This document shows positions 56,168 to 64,000 of a stretch of DNA of 64,000 nucleotides, in pieces. The DNA comes from Caulobacter sp. SL161. Its GTDB lineage: Bacteria > Pseudomonadota > Alphaproteobacteria > Caulobacterales > Caulobacteraceae. The stretch lies in the NCBI RefSeq assembly GCF_026672375.1, contig NZ_JAPPRA010000001.1, forward strand, positions 620,001 through 684,000, written 5' to 3'. Made by a program: the position numbers and the translations under genes. The number at the start of each line of letters is the position of its first letter. Position 1 is the stretch's first letter. The notes beneath the pieces are model-generated. The model did not search any database. It was not told the origin of the DNA and was given only the letters and a program-made list of their open reading frames with translations.

Positions 56168-57433
56168 ATGCGCGCCCCCAACGCCCCTTCGCACGACGCT
56201 GATGTGATCATCGCCGGCGCCGGCATGGCCGGCTCCACCCTGGCCCTGGCCCTCGCCTCGGGCGGCCTGCGGCCGCTGCTGGTCGACCCCCAGCCGTTCG
56301 AGGCTCAGCTGGCCCCGACCTTCGACGGGCGCAGCTCGGCCATCGCCTATTCGTCGTTCCGCCAGTGGCGGGCGATCGGCGCGGGCGAGGCCCTGGAGCC
56401 GCACGCCCAGCGGATCGAGCAGATCCTGGTCACCGACGGCCGCACGCCCGGCGCGGCGGCCCGCAAGCCGCTGCCGGCCTTCCTGCGCTTCGACTCCAGC
56501 GAGATCTCCAGCCGCATCGAGGGCGAGCCGCTGGGCTACCTCGTCGAGAACCGCCAGATCCGCGCGGCCCTATCCCAGGCCGTGCTGGACAAGGACATTC
56601 CGGTGATCGCCCCGATGGCGGCCAAGGCCCTGACCGTCGAGCCCGGCGCGGCGAAGCTGACCCTGTCGGACGGCCGGGTGCTGACCGCGCCGCTCGCCGT
56701 CAGCGCCGAGGGGCGCGGCTCGGTGCTGCGCCGCGCAGCCGGTATCGGCGACATCGGCTGGAGCTATGGCCAGAGCGGTGTGGTCTGCACCGTCAGGCTG
56801 GAGCGCCCACACGAGGGTGTGGCCCACGAATACTTCCTGCCCAGCGGTCCGTTCGCCATCCTGCCGCTGACCGACAATCGCGCCAGCCTGGTCTGGACCG
56901 AGAGCACCGCGCGCGGCGAGGCCTTGCGCCAGGCCGGCCCCGAGGCCTTCCACGCCCACCTGATGCGCCGGTTCGGTGATTTCCTGGGCGCGGTGACGAT
57001 CGAGGGGCCGATCTTTGTCTATCCGCTGTCGCTGTCCCTGGCCGAGCGCATGGTCGCCCCGCGTCTGGCCTTGATCGGCGACGCGGCTCACGGCGTGCAC
57101 CCGATCGCGGGTCAGGGGCTGAATCTGGGTCTCAAGGACGCGGCCGCCCTGGCCGAGGTGCTGGTCGAGGCGGTGCGCCACGGCGAGGACATCGGGGCCG
57201 AGGCCGTGCTGGAGCGCTACGCCCGCTGGCGGCGGTTCGACACCGTGACCAATGCGCTCGCCTTCGACGCCTTTGTGCGAATCTTCTCCAACGACAACCC
57301 GCTGCTGCGGCTGGCGCGGGGCGCGGGTCTTGCGGTGGTCAACCAGATCGCCCCGGCGCGGCGCTTCTTCATGCACGAGGCCGGCGGCGGGGTGGGCGAT
57401 CTGCCGAGGCTGCTACGGGGGCAGAGCCTGTAA
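56168..57433 (+). CDS. UbiH/COQ6-family FAD-dependent ring hydroxylase
   Basis: A 421-residue flavoprotein monooxygenase of ubiquinone synthesis. The FAD motif is VIIAGAGMAGSTLALALASGG, the middle motif reads DGRSSAIAYSSFRQW (the family R-x-x-A-L/I-A region), and the C-terminal FAD ribityl-binding motif is ALIGDAAHGVHPIAGQGLNLGLKD. These enzymes hydroxylate the benzoquinone ring at C1, C5 or C6; the position cannot be assigned by eye, as alphaproteobacteria have several paralogues. ATG 56168 fits. It is convergent with the Trm112 gene. Confidence 0.92.
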   Translation: MRAPNAPSHDADVIIAGAGMAGSTLALALASGGLRPLLVDPQPFEAQLAPTFDGRSSAIAYSSFRQWRAIGAGEALEPHAQRIEQILVTDGRTPGAAARKPLPAFLRFDSSEISSRIEGEPLGYLVENRQIRAALSQAVLDKDIPVIAPMAAKALTVEPGAAKLTLSDGRVLTAPLAVSAEGRGSVLRRAAGIGDIGWSYGQSGVVCTVRLERPHEGVAHEYFLPSGPFAILPLTDNRASLVWTESTARGEALRQAGPEAFHAHLMRRFGDFLGAVTIEGPIFVYPLSLSLAERMVAPRLALIGDAAHGVHPIAGQGLNLGLKDAAALAEVLVEAVRHGEDIGAEAVLERYARWRRFDTVTNALAFDAFVRIFSNDNPLLRLARGAGLAVVNQIAPARRFFMHEAGGGVGDLPRLLRGQSL

Positions 57434-57470
57434 GGCGCTAGATCCCCCCCGCATCGCGGGGGAGCATCTA

Positions 57471-57668
57471 TTACCTCTCCAACTCCCGCGCCTCTTCCGG
57501 CAGCATGATCGGCACGCCGTCGCGGATCGGATAGGCGAGCTTCGCCGCGCGGCTGATCAGTTCGCCCTTGGCGCGGTCGTACTCCAGCGGGCCGCGGGTC
57601 ACTGGGCACACCAGCACTTCCAAGAGGCGCGGATCGACGTCGATGAGGGGGGCGGAAGCTTCGGTCAT
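57471..57668 (-). CDS. Trm112-family protein
   Basis: A 65-residue protein with the Trm112/YcaR core [17 protein letters not shown]...[25 protein letters not shown]. Bacterial members bind and stabilise partner methyltransferases or sit near LPS-kinase genes. Only one cysteine of the zinc-type knuckle is retained (VCPV), as in many bacterial members. The gene starts nine bases after the LON-domain gene stop and belongs to the leftward CnoX group. Confidence 0.92.
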
Positions 57669-57677
57669 GGACTCTGT

Positions 57678-58355
57678 TTACTGGATCGAAGTCGGTTCGT
57701 CATCGTCGCCGCCCGCCGCGTCGATCTCGAGCAGAGCGGTCAAGGTGGCCTTGCGCTCGAAGATGGTCTCGGCCTCGAGCAGGGCCTGTTTTTCCATCGG
57801 ATCGAACGGCAGGGCCATGGCGAGGCTGTTGATCAGGGCGTCGGAGGGCGCGGCTTCGGCGTCGCTCCAGTCGATGGCCAGGCCTCGATGGTCCAGATAG
57901 CGCCGAAGGGCGATCATCAGGCGATCGATCTCGCTGGCCGTGCGCGTGCCGGCCGCGTCCTCGCGCAGATCGGCCTGATAGGGCGCGAAATCGGCCCGTA
58001 CCTGGCGATAGGGCGTGCGCACGGGCAACTCCTCCCCGGTCCGGAAGCGACAGACGCCGGTCAGGGTGATCAGATAGCGGCCGTCACTGGTCTCGGCGAA
58101 GCTGGTCACGCGGCCCGCGCAGCCCACCGGGGCCAGGGCCGGGCGCTGCGGATCGCCCTTGCCGCCCGGCGAGGGCCGCGTCTGGATCATGCCGATCATC
58201 CGCTCGCCCGACATGGCGTCGTCCAGCATGTTCAGATAGCGCGGCTCGAAGATGTTCAGCGGCAGCTGGCCGCCCGGCAACAGCAGGGCGCCGTCCAGCG
58301 GGAACACCGGGATCACCAGGGGCAGATCGTCGATCTTGCGGTAGGCCACCGGCAT
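57678..58355 (-). CDS. LON substrate-binding-domain protein (no protease domain)
   Basis: A 225-residue stand-alone Lon N-terminal (PUA-like) domain: LPLVIPVFPLDGALLLPGGQLPLNIFEPRYLNML, then VGCAGRVTSFAETSDGRYLITLTGVCRFR. It ends in a helical region (LINSLAMALPFDPMEKQALLEA). There are no AAA or serine-lysine protease domains. The family is proposed to bind unfolded proteins. Its place between the CnoX thioredoxin chaperone and Trm112, with 15 and nine bases of spacing, suggests a shared proteostasis operon. Confidence 0.93.
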   Translation of the reverse strand: MPVAYRKIDDLPLVIPVFPLDGALLLPGGQLPLNIFEPRYLNMLDDAMSGERMIGMIQTRPSPGGKGDPQRPALAPVGCAGRVTSFAETSDGRYLITLTGVCRFRTGEELPVRTPYRQVRADFAPYQADLREDAAGTRTASEIDRLMIALRRYLDHRGLAIDWSDAEAAPSDALINSLAMALPFDPMEKQALLEAETIFERKATLTALLEIDAAGGDDDEPTSIQ

Positions 58356-58370
58356 CCAGAGCTCCTGGGA

Positions 58371-59270
58371 CTAGCTGAAGAGGATCGAGGACAGTTTGCG
58401 CCGGCCCTGCTTGGTCACTTCGGACGTCGGTCCGGCGGCCTCGAACACGGTCAGCAGCTGCTTGCGGGCCGCGTCGTCGTTCCAGGCGCGGTCGCGGGCG
58501 ATGATGGTCAGCAGATGGTCGGCGGCGTCCTGCAGACGGCCCATGCCGGCCAGGGCCTTGGCCAGCTCCAGCCGCGCCTCGTGGTCGTCGGCGTCGGCGG
58601 CCAGGCGCTGCTCGAAGGCGGCGGTTTCGGACGGCGCCTCGGCGGCCAGGGCCAGGGCGGCGCGGGCCGCGTCGAGGTCGGGATCCTTGGCGTCGGCCGG
58701 AGCCATGGCCACCACCTCGGCGGCGCCTTCCGGGTCGCCGTTGGCGAGATAGACCCGGGCCATGCCGCCCAGCGCCTTGGCGCTGGTCGGGTCGATCTGC
58801 AGCGCCTGGGCGAAGGCCTGGGCCGCGCCGCCCAGATCGCCGATCTCCAGCGACTCCTTGCCCATGGCGATGATCTCGTCGAGCGCGCCGCCGTCGGCCG
58901 CCCCGGCCAGCTTCTCGACGAAGGCCCGGACCTGGCTCTCGGGCAGGGCGCCCTGGAAGGCGTCCACCGGGCGGCCGTCGACAAAGGCGTAGACGGTCGG
59001 GATCGACTGCACGCGCAGCTGGCCCGCAAAGCCGGGGTTCTTGTCGACGTCGATCTTGACCAGCTTGACCGCGCCCTTGGCGGCGTTGACGACCTTCTCG
59101 ATCGTCGGGGTCAGGGTCCGGCACGGTCCGCACCAGGTGGCCCAGAAGTCGACGATGACGGGCTGGGTCTTCGAGGCCTCGATCACGTCGGCCATGAAGC
59201 TTGCGTCGGTGCCGTCCTTGATGTGGTCGCTTTTCGAAGAGGGCGCGGGCTTTTCGCCGATCAGGGACAT
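58371..59270 (-). CDS. cnoX: CnoX/YbbN-type thioredoxin-TPR co-chaperone
   Basis: A 299-residue protein: thioredoxin domain (about 25-130) with an intact redox-active WCGPC (Cys47, Cys50), then a TPR-like helical domain (AQALQIDPTSAKALGGMARVYLA, RLELAKALAGMGRLQDAADHLL). E. coli CnoX lacks the first active cysteine, but C. crescentus CnoX is known to have a functional pair, which fits. The family protects clients during oxidative folding stress and hands them to GroEL or DnaK. It heads the operon with the LON-domain and Trm112 genes. Confidence 0.92.
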   Translation of the reverse strand: MSLIGEKPAPSSKSDHIKDGTDASFMADVIEASKTQPVIVDFWATWCGPCRTLTPTIEKVVNAAKGAVKLVKIDVDKNPGFAGQLRVQSIPTVYAFVDGRPVDAFQGALPESQVRAFVEKLAGAADGGALDEIIAMGKESLEIGDLGGAAQAFAQALQIDPTSAKALGGMARVYLANGDPEGAAEVVAMAPADAKDPDLDAARAALALAAEAPSETAAFEQRLAADADDHEARLELAKALAGMGRLQDAADHLLTIIARDRAWNDDAARKQLLTVFEAAGPTSEVTKQGRRKLSSILFS

Positions 59271-59367
59271 CGGGGTTCTCGTACTCGGAATTAGGGGAAC
59301 GCTTTCGCCGTCAAGATGGTCTCTGATCGGCCCGCGCGCAATGACCCGTGCGCCTTTTGGGGCGACC

Positions 59368-59946
<579 letters not shown>

Positions 59947-59960
59947 TCAATCCTAAGTTT

Positions 59961-60233
59961 ATGCACTCGCTGTTGTCGCCTGGGGTCTCGACGCGCAGGA
60001 CTTTGTGGTTCTCGCTCGGACTTGCGTTGATCTTTTCGCTAACGCTCGTGCTCCCTGAAGCCTTGACCCGGCTGGTTCAGCTTCTCTGCGGAGGCGCGAT
60101 CCTTTTCCATCTCCGCGAGACGATGAACGGACGACCCGTCCGCTGGCCATGGCCGCTGGAGATCGCCTTTCTCGCCGGTTGCCTGCTCGGCGGCTGGGGC
60201 TTGGTTCAATCGGTCCGCCTTCTCTACGCCTGA
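59961..60233 (+). CDS. Small hypothetical membrane protein
   Basis: 90 residues with two or three hydrophobic helices (TLWFSLGLALIFSLTLVLP, ALTRLVQLLCGGAILF and EIAFLAGCLLGGWGLVQSV) and short basic loops. No family recognised. It lies 80 bases from the divergent deacylase start and 70 before the DUF6065 gene. Base composition matches the neighbours. Confidence 0.6.
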   Translation: MHSLLSPGVSTRRTLWFSLGLALIFSLTLVLPEALTRLVQLLCGGAILFHLRETMNGRPVRWPWPLEIAFLAGCLLGGWGLVQSVRLLYA

Positions 60234-60303
60234 TCCGCTGGACGGGCGCGGGTCTGGCCCGCTAGACCTGATCCAGGGCAGGAAGATCAGACAAAGGACC
60301 GGC

Positions 60304-61050
60304 ATGGAACTGGAGTGCTATCCCACCGAGAACCGTCCGCCGGAGATCGTGCCGGGGCGGCCGCAGCGCGCCTGGATGGACCGGTTCGCCGAGCGTCATC
60401 CCTATCGCTGCCTGCCGCTGACCATGGCCAACACCACCGGGTGGGACATTCTCTGCCCGGTCGGCTTTACGGCCACCTGGGACGGCGGGGCGCACCAGGA
60501 GTGCATCAAGTTCCAGCCCGACCACCCCTATCCGGGCTTCCATGACTTCGTGAAGTCGCACTTCACGCGCGGCGTGGTGACGTTCCACACCGGCTATCTC
60601 TTCCGCACGCCGCCGGGCTGGTCGCTGATGGCCATGGGGCCGCCCAACCACGTCAAGGACGGGATCCAGCCGCTGGCCGGCGTGATCGAGACCGACTGGC
60701 TGCCGTTCCCGTTCACGATGAACTGGATCTTCACCCGGCCCGGCACGGTGCGGTTCGAGAAGGGCGAGACCTTCTGCTTCATCATGCTGATCCAGGACAA
60801 GCCGATGGAGGCCTTCCAGCCGGTGATCCGCTCGATGAACTCCAACCCGGAGCTGCGCCGCCAATACGACGTCTGGGCCGAGAAGCGCACCGAGTTCAAC
60901 AACCTGATCTTCAAGCGCGACCCCGAAGCCACCAAGGAGGCCTGGCAGCGCTTCTACTTCAAGGGCGAATACCCCGAGGAGATCCAGGCCGAGGCCCCCA
61001 GCCATCACGTCAACAAGCGCCGGATGAAGTCGCCGAAGCTCGGGGTCTGA
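60304..61050 (+). CDS. DUF6065-family hypothetical protein
   Basis: A 248-residue soluble protein rich in Trp, Phe and Pro (RPQRAWMDRFAERHPYRCLPL, WDILCPVGFTATWDGG, FRTPPGWSLMAMGPPNHVKDGI, LPFPFTMNWIFTRPG, FEKGETFCFIMLI), ending in a basic helical tail. It resembles DUF6065 proteins as I remember them; these have cupin-like all-beta features and no known function. ATG 60304 starts MELECYPTENRPPEI. No signal peptide, no membrane helix. Confidence 0.8.
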   Translation: MELECYPTENRPPEIVPGRPQRAWMDRFAERHPYRCLPLTMANTTGWDILCPVGFTATWDGGAHQECIKFQPDHPYPGFHDFVKSHFTRGVVTFHTGYLFRTPPGWSLMAMGPPNHVKDGIQPLAGVIETDWLPFPFTMNWIFTRPGTVRFEKGETFCFIMLIQDKPMEAFQPVIRSMNSNPELRRQYDVWAEKRTEFNNLIFKRDPEATKEAWQRFYFKGEYPEEIQAEAPSHHVNKRRMKSPKLGV

Positions 61051-61101
61051 CCTCAAGGCGGCGCGGCCTCCATCGTCGCGCCCCGCAGTAGCTCAATCAG
61101 A

Positions 61102-61141
61102 GAACTCTGCTTGACAGAGTTCAAAGTCGAGCGCTTACTCT
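61102..61141 (+). promoter_or_regulatory. Promoter-like site overlapping an inverted repeat
   Basis: GAACTCTG / CAGAGTTC is a perfect 8-bp inverted repeat with a five-base spacer (61102-61122). TTGACA, a consensus -35 box, lies across its right arm (61111-61116), and a weak TACTCT (61136-61141) lies 19 bases on. A second CTCTG/CAGAG pair follows around 61139-61152. It may be an operator for the winged-helix protein two genes down. Confidence 0.55.
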
Positions 61142-61183
61142 GCATCACAGAGCGCTCTGGAGCGTCTGGAAATGGAGGGGCCC

Positions 61184-61744
61184 ATGGCCATCACCCGAAA
61201 CGAGGCGGCCGCCGCGCTGTCCGACATCGAGACCACCCAGCGCCGGGGCGTGACCCTGCGCGGCTACCGCGTCGGCGGTCCGATCCTGATGATGTGGTCG
61301 CTGATCTGGGCGACCGGCTATCTGACCATGGGCCTGGCGCCGCCTGAGCTGTGGCTGCCGGTCTGGCTGGCCCTGGATGTCGTCGGCGTCGCCGGCGCCC
61401 TGTTTCTGGCGCGGACCGGCAAGCCGGCGGCGGCCGGAGCGCCTCCGGGCATGACCTGGCGCCTGCTGGGCGGCTCGCTGTCGATGATGGTCTTCGCGCT
61501 CAGCGTCTTTTGGGTGATGAAGCCCACAGACCCCGCCGCCGCCATGGCCTTTCCGGGCCTGCTGATCGGGGTGATCTACGCCGTGGTCGGATTCTGGACC
61601 GCGCCGCGCTACGCGCTGATCGGCGGGCTTATGTTTGGCCTGACCCTGGTCGGCTATTTCCTGTTCCAGCCCTGGCTGCCCTTCTGGATGGCGGCGGCGA
61701 GCGGCGCGCTGTTCCTCAGCGGCGTCTGGCTGTGGAGGCGCTGA
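61184..61744 (+). CDS. Multi-spanning membrane protein, unknown
   Basis: 186 residues with about six hydrophobic helices in helix pairs (VGGPILMMWSLIWATGYLTM, LWLPVWLALDVVGVAGALFL, LGGSLSMMVFALSVFWVM, FPGLLIGVIYAVVGFW, YALIGGLMFGLTLVGYFLF, FWMAAASGALFLSGVWLW). GGAGGGG precedes ATG 61184; ATG 61172 is weaker. The helix-turn-helix gene starts three bases after its stop. This membrane-protein/regulator pairing suggests the regulator controls it. Substrate unknown. Confidence 0.85.
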   Translation: MAITRNEAAAALSDIETTQRRGVTLRGYRVGGPILMMWSLIWATGYLTMGLAPPELWLPVWLALDVVGVAGALFLARTGKPAAAGAPPGMTWRLLGGSLSMMVFALSVFWVMKPTDPAAAMAFPGLLIGVIYAVVGFWTAPRYALIGGLMFGLTLVGYFLFQPWLPFWMAAASGALFLSGVWLWRR

Positions 61745-61746
61745 GC

Positions 61747-62052
61747 GTGGCCGACTCCGATGACATCATCCATCAGCCGCTGCGCCTGAAGATCATGGCC
61801 GCCCTCAGCGCCGAGAAGGGCCAGCCGCTGGACTTCCCGCGCCTGAAGGCCATCACGAAGGCCACGGACGGCAATCTGGGCAGCCATCTGGCCACCCTGG
61901 AAAAGGCCGGCTATGTCGCCATCGAAAAGGACTTCGTGGGCAAGCGCCCCCGCACCCAGGCCAGGCTGACGCCGCAGGGTCGCAAGGCCTTCCGCGCCCA
62001 TGTCGACTATCTGCGGGCGGTGGTCGAGGCGGCGGAGGAGGAGGGCGGCTAG
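61747..62052 (+). CDS. Winged-helix transcriptional regulator (HTH_27-like)
   Basis: A 101-residue DNA-binding protein: HQPLRLKIMAALS, then the recognition region FPRLKAITKATDGNLGSHLATLEKAGYVAIEKDF (about 33-66) and the wing GKRPRTQARLTPQGRKAF, as in MarR/PadR-like single-domain regulators of the HTH_27 type. It starts at GTG 61747 after GGAGG, within three bases of the membrane-protein stop, so the two are co-translated. A palindrome over a promoter lies upstream of the pair and would suit autoregulation. Confidence 0.9.
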   Translation: MADSDDIIHQPLRLKIMAALSAEKGQPLDFPRLKAITKATDGNLGSHLATLEKAGYVAIEKDFVGKRPRTQARLTPQGRKAFRAHVDYLRAVVEAAEEEGG

Positions 62053-62138
62053 CCGAGGAACCTCGCCCGTGACACCGACCACCTTCCCCCCTAGGGTCAC
62101 GCCCAGATCGTGCCCATCAGGTGTTCGGGGGAAATCAA

Positions 62139-64000
62139 ATGGATCGTCGGCTGACGGCGCTGGCCGCCTTGTTGTTGATGTCGGGCTCGGCCCTGGCCCA
62201 TCAGGCGCTGGCGCAAACGGCGCCTGCGGCAGCGATCGCCAAGGCCGAGAAGCCCGAGAAGTGGAACGTCAACGCTCCGCCCGGCGTGACCACCCGCGAG
62301 GTGCGCATCAGCGTCGACAACGGCACCTGGATGAATGTCGATGTCTCGCGCGACGGCAAGCTGATCGCCTTCGACATCCTGGGCGACATCTACACCATGC
62401 CGATCGCGGGCGGGACGCCGACGCGCATCGCCGAGGGCCTGGCCTATGACCAGCAGCCCCGCTTTTCGCCGGACGGCAAGCGGATCGCCTTCACTTCGGA
62501 TCGCGGCGGCGGCGACAACATCTGGGTGATGAACCTGGATGGGAGCGACAAGCGCCAGGTGACCAAGGAGGACTTCCGTCTGCTCAACCAGCCCAGCTGG
62601 AGCCCCGACGGCCGTTTCATCGTCGCCAAGAAGCACTTCACGACCGGCCGCTCGCTCGGAACCGGCGAGGTGTGGGTCTATCACGTCTCGGGCGGCGGCG
62701 GCGTCCAGCTGGTCAAGCGCGCCAGCGAGCAGCTGCAGAAGGAGCTGGGCGAGCCGATCTATGCGGCCGACGGCAAGAGCGTCTTCTACACGCGCAACGT
62801 CACGCCCGGCCCGATCTTCGAATATGCGCAGGACTCCAACACCGCCCTGTTCGACATCGAGCGCTATGACCTGGAGACCGGCGAGGTCTCGACCGCCGTC
62901 TCGGGCCTGGGCGGTTCGGTGCGCCCGACGCCGTCGCCGGACGGCAAGAAGATCGCCTTCGTCCGCCGCGAGCGGACCAAGTCCAAGCTCTATGTGAAGG
63001 ACCTGACCTCGGGCGAGGAGCGCAAGATCTATGACGCGCTGGATCAGGACGTCCAGGAGACCTGGGCGGTGACCGGCGTCTATCCGAACATGGCCTGGAC
63101 GCCCGATGGCGCGTCCGTGGTGTTCTGGGCCGGCGGCAAGATCCGGCGGGTCAATGTGGCGGACGGCGCGTCCGGCGTGATCCCGTTCAAGATCGACGAC
63201 ACCCGCGTTCTGATCGACGCGATCCATCCCGAGGTCGAGGTCGCGCCGGATCGCTTCACCACCAAGATGCCGCGCTGGGCCAGCGTGTCGCCGGACGGCA
63301 AGGCTGTGGTGTTCGAGACCCTGGGCAAGCTGTGGATCAAGTCGACGGCCGGCGGCGAGGCGCGTCGCCTGGTCAGCGGCGACGAAGACGCGTTCGAGCT
63401 CTATCCGTCGTGGTCGCGCGACGGCCGCACGGTGGTGTTCGTCAGCTGGACCGACGCGGGGCTGGGGCGGCTGCGCACCGTGCCCGCCGCCGGCGGCGCG
63501 GCCAAGGACGTGATCGCCCAGCCGGGTCACTATGGCGCGCCGCGCTTCTCGCCGGACGGCAAGACCATCGTGTTCGAGCGCCGTCGCGGCGGCGGCCTGA
63601 CCTCCGGGCGCTGGTCGCAGGATCCGGGGATCTATCGTGTGGCCGCCTCGGGCGGGACGCCGGTGCGGGTCTCGCGCGGCGGGTCTGAGCCGCAGTTCGG
63701 CGCCGCCAATGATCGGGTGTTCATGCTGATGTCGAGCGGCGACAAGCGCCAACTGGTCAGCACCGACCTGAACGGCCAGGCCAGGCGGGTCCACGCCAGC
63801 GGCGACATGGTCAATGACTACAAGGTCTCGCCGGACGGTCGCAACGTCGCCTTCCGCCAGAACTACGAAGCCTTCGTCATGCCGCTGATGCCCGGGACCC
63901 AGGAGGTCACGGTGGACCAGAAGGGCGGGCCGCTGCCGGTGACCCGCGTCAGCGCCGAGGGCGCGGAGTTCATCCACTGGTCCAAGGACGGCAAGCAGGT
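62139..64000 (+). CDS. Exported PD40 beta-propeller protein, 5' part (tricorn/amidohydrolase-type)
   Basis: Open from ATG 62139 to the window edge, so at least 620 residues and incomplete. A signal peptide is clear (MDRRLTALAALLLMSGSALA, then HQALAQ). The visible mature part is a run of WD40-like PD40 blades with repeated SPDGK-type motifs (QPRFSPDGKRIAFTSDRGG, NQPSWSPDGRFIVAK, APRFSPDGKTIVFERRRGG). This is the N-terminal architecture of Tricorn-like or TolB-propeller-amidohydrolase proteins; a C-terminal amidohydrolase domain would decide the class. The protein is periplasmic by prediction. Confidence 0.9.
   Translation, partial: MDRRLTALAALLLMSGSALAHQALAQTAPAAAIAKAEKPEKWNVNAPPGVTTREVRISVDNGTWMNVDVSRDGKLIAFDILGDIYTMPIAGGTPTRIAEGLAYDQQPRFSPDGKRIAFTSDRGGGDNIWVMNLDGSDKRQVTKEDFRLLNQPSWSPDGRFIVAKKHFTTGRSLGTGEVWVYHVSGGGGVQLVKRASEQLQKELGEPIYAADGKSVFYTRNVTPGPIFEYAQDSNTALFDIERYDLETGEVSTAVSGLGGSVRPTPSPDGKKIAFVRRERTKSKLYVKDLTSGEERKIYDALDQDVQETWAVTGVYPNMAWTPDGASVVFWAGGKIRRVNVADGASGVIPFKIDDTRVLIDAIHPEVEVAPDRFTTKMPRWASVSPDGKAVVFETLGKLWIKSTAGGEARRLVSGDEDAFELYPSWSRDGRTVVFVSWTDAGLGRLRTVPAAGGAAKDVIAQPGHYGAPRFSPDGKTIVFERRRGGGLTSGRWSQDPGIYRVAASGGTPVRVSRGGSEPQFGAANDRVFMLMSSGDKRQLVSTDLNGQARRVHASGDMVNDYKVSPDGRNVAFRQNYEAFVMPLMPGTQEVTVDQKGGPLPVTRVSAEGAEFIHWSKDGKQ

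Noticed and set aside
62097..63977. A 626-codon frame antisense to the PD40 protein
   Set aside because: The plus-strand protein has a signal peptide and repeated SPDGK blades; the antisense frame has none of these and is a composition artefact.

Overview
The window is chromosomal DNA from a high-GC alphaproteobacterium of the Caulobacter crescentus/vibrioides group. The evidence is a class I lysyl-tRNA synthetase, the very large NAD-dependent glutamate dehydrogenase GdhZ, a CYP153 alkane-type P450, a heme operon carrying a Mic60-like gene, an HfsJ-type holdfast glycosyltransferase, and intergenic inverted repeats carrying GANTC (CcrM) sites. Nearly all of it is dense housekeeping sequence. 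I see no prophage, insertion sequence, CRISPR array or toxin/defence island.

Layout. 0-8.6 kb: Nfu-type Fe-S protein, divergent CYP153, then a leftward block read tsaD-gpsA-yciI-Rieske protein-methyltransferase-murJ-trpS. 8.6-12.9 kb: rightward heme block hemC-hemD-mic60-like-hemY, where hemY carries an apparent frameshift, then tRNA-Thr(CGT). 13.0-20.6 kb: leftward fatty-acid beta-oxidation block (MerR regulator, two acyl-CoA dehydrogenases, a small secreted protein, thiolase, FadJ-like protein) with a candidate operator upstream. 20.6-25.2 kb: an S24-like regulator without the catalytic dyad, lysK and pgm. 25.2-28.7 kb: a 1.1-kb intergenic repeat region, a ZTP riboswitch, purH and a dienelactone-hydrolase-like gene. 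28.7-36.7 kb: gdhZ, an AI-2E-family permease and a HerA-like ATPase. 36.7-45.5 kb: MHYT-PAS-GGDEF-EAL protein, galE, exporter, SDR, a tiny membrane protein, hfsJ, quinone oxidoreductase and isoaspartyl peptidase. 45.5-52.6 kb: second copy of the dispersed repeat (inverted), Tat-exported FAD oxidoreductase, heparinase-like protein, rpe, rsmB, SDHAF4-like protein and a cluster of inverted repeats. 52.6-64 kb: gamma-glutamyltransferase, short LMW-phosphatase-like protein, pyrF, marC, UbiH-type hydroxylase, Trm112-Lon substrate-binding domain-CnoX operon, ProXp-ala-like deacylase, DUF6065 protein, membrane protein plus winged-helix regulator, and the start of a large PD40 beta-propeller protein cut by the window edge.

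The genes fall into functional blocks: tetrapyrrole synthesis, beta-oxidation, nucleotide synthesis (purH under ZTP control, pyrF), tRNA charging and quality control (trpS, lysK, prdX, tsaD), and envelope or surface polysaccharide (murJ, galE, hfsJ, pgm). The least explained signals are outside protein families. They are a modular ~0.7-kb repeat present twice in inverted orientation about 20 kb apart, a ~100-bp element with TGTCATCCCGG ends, a cluster of GANTC-centred hairpins, a long hairpin over the hfsJ start codon, and a promoter-like palindrome in front of a small regulator pair.
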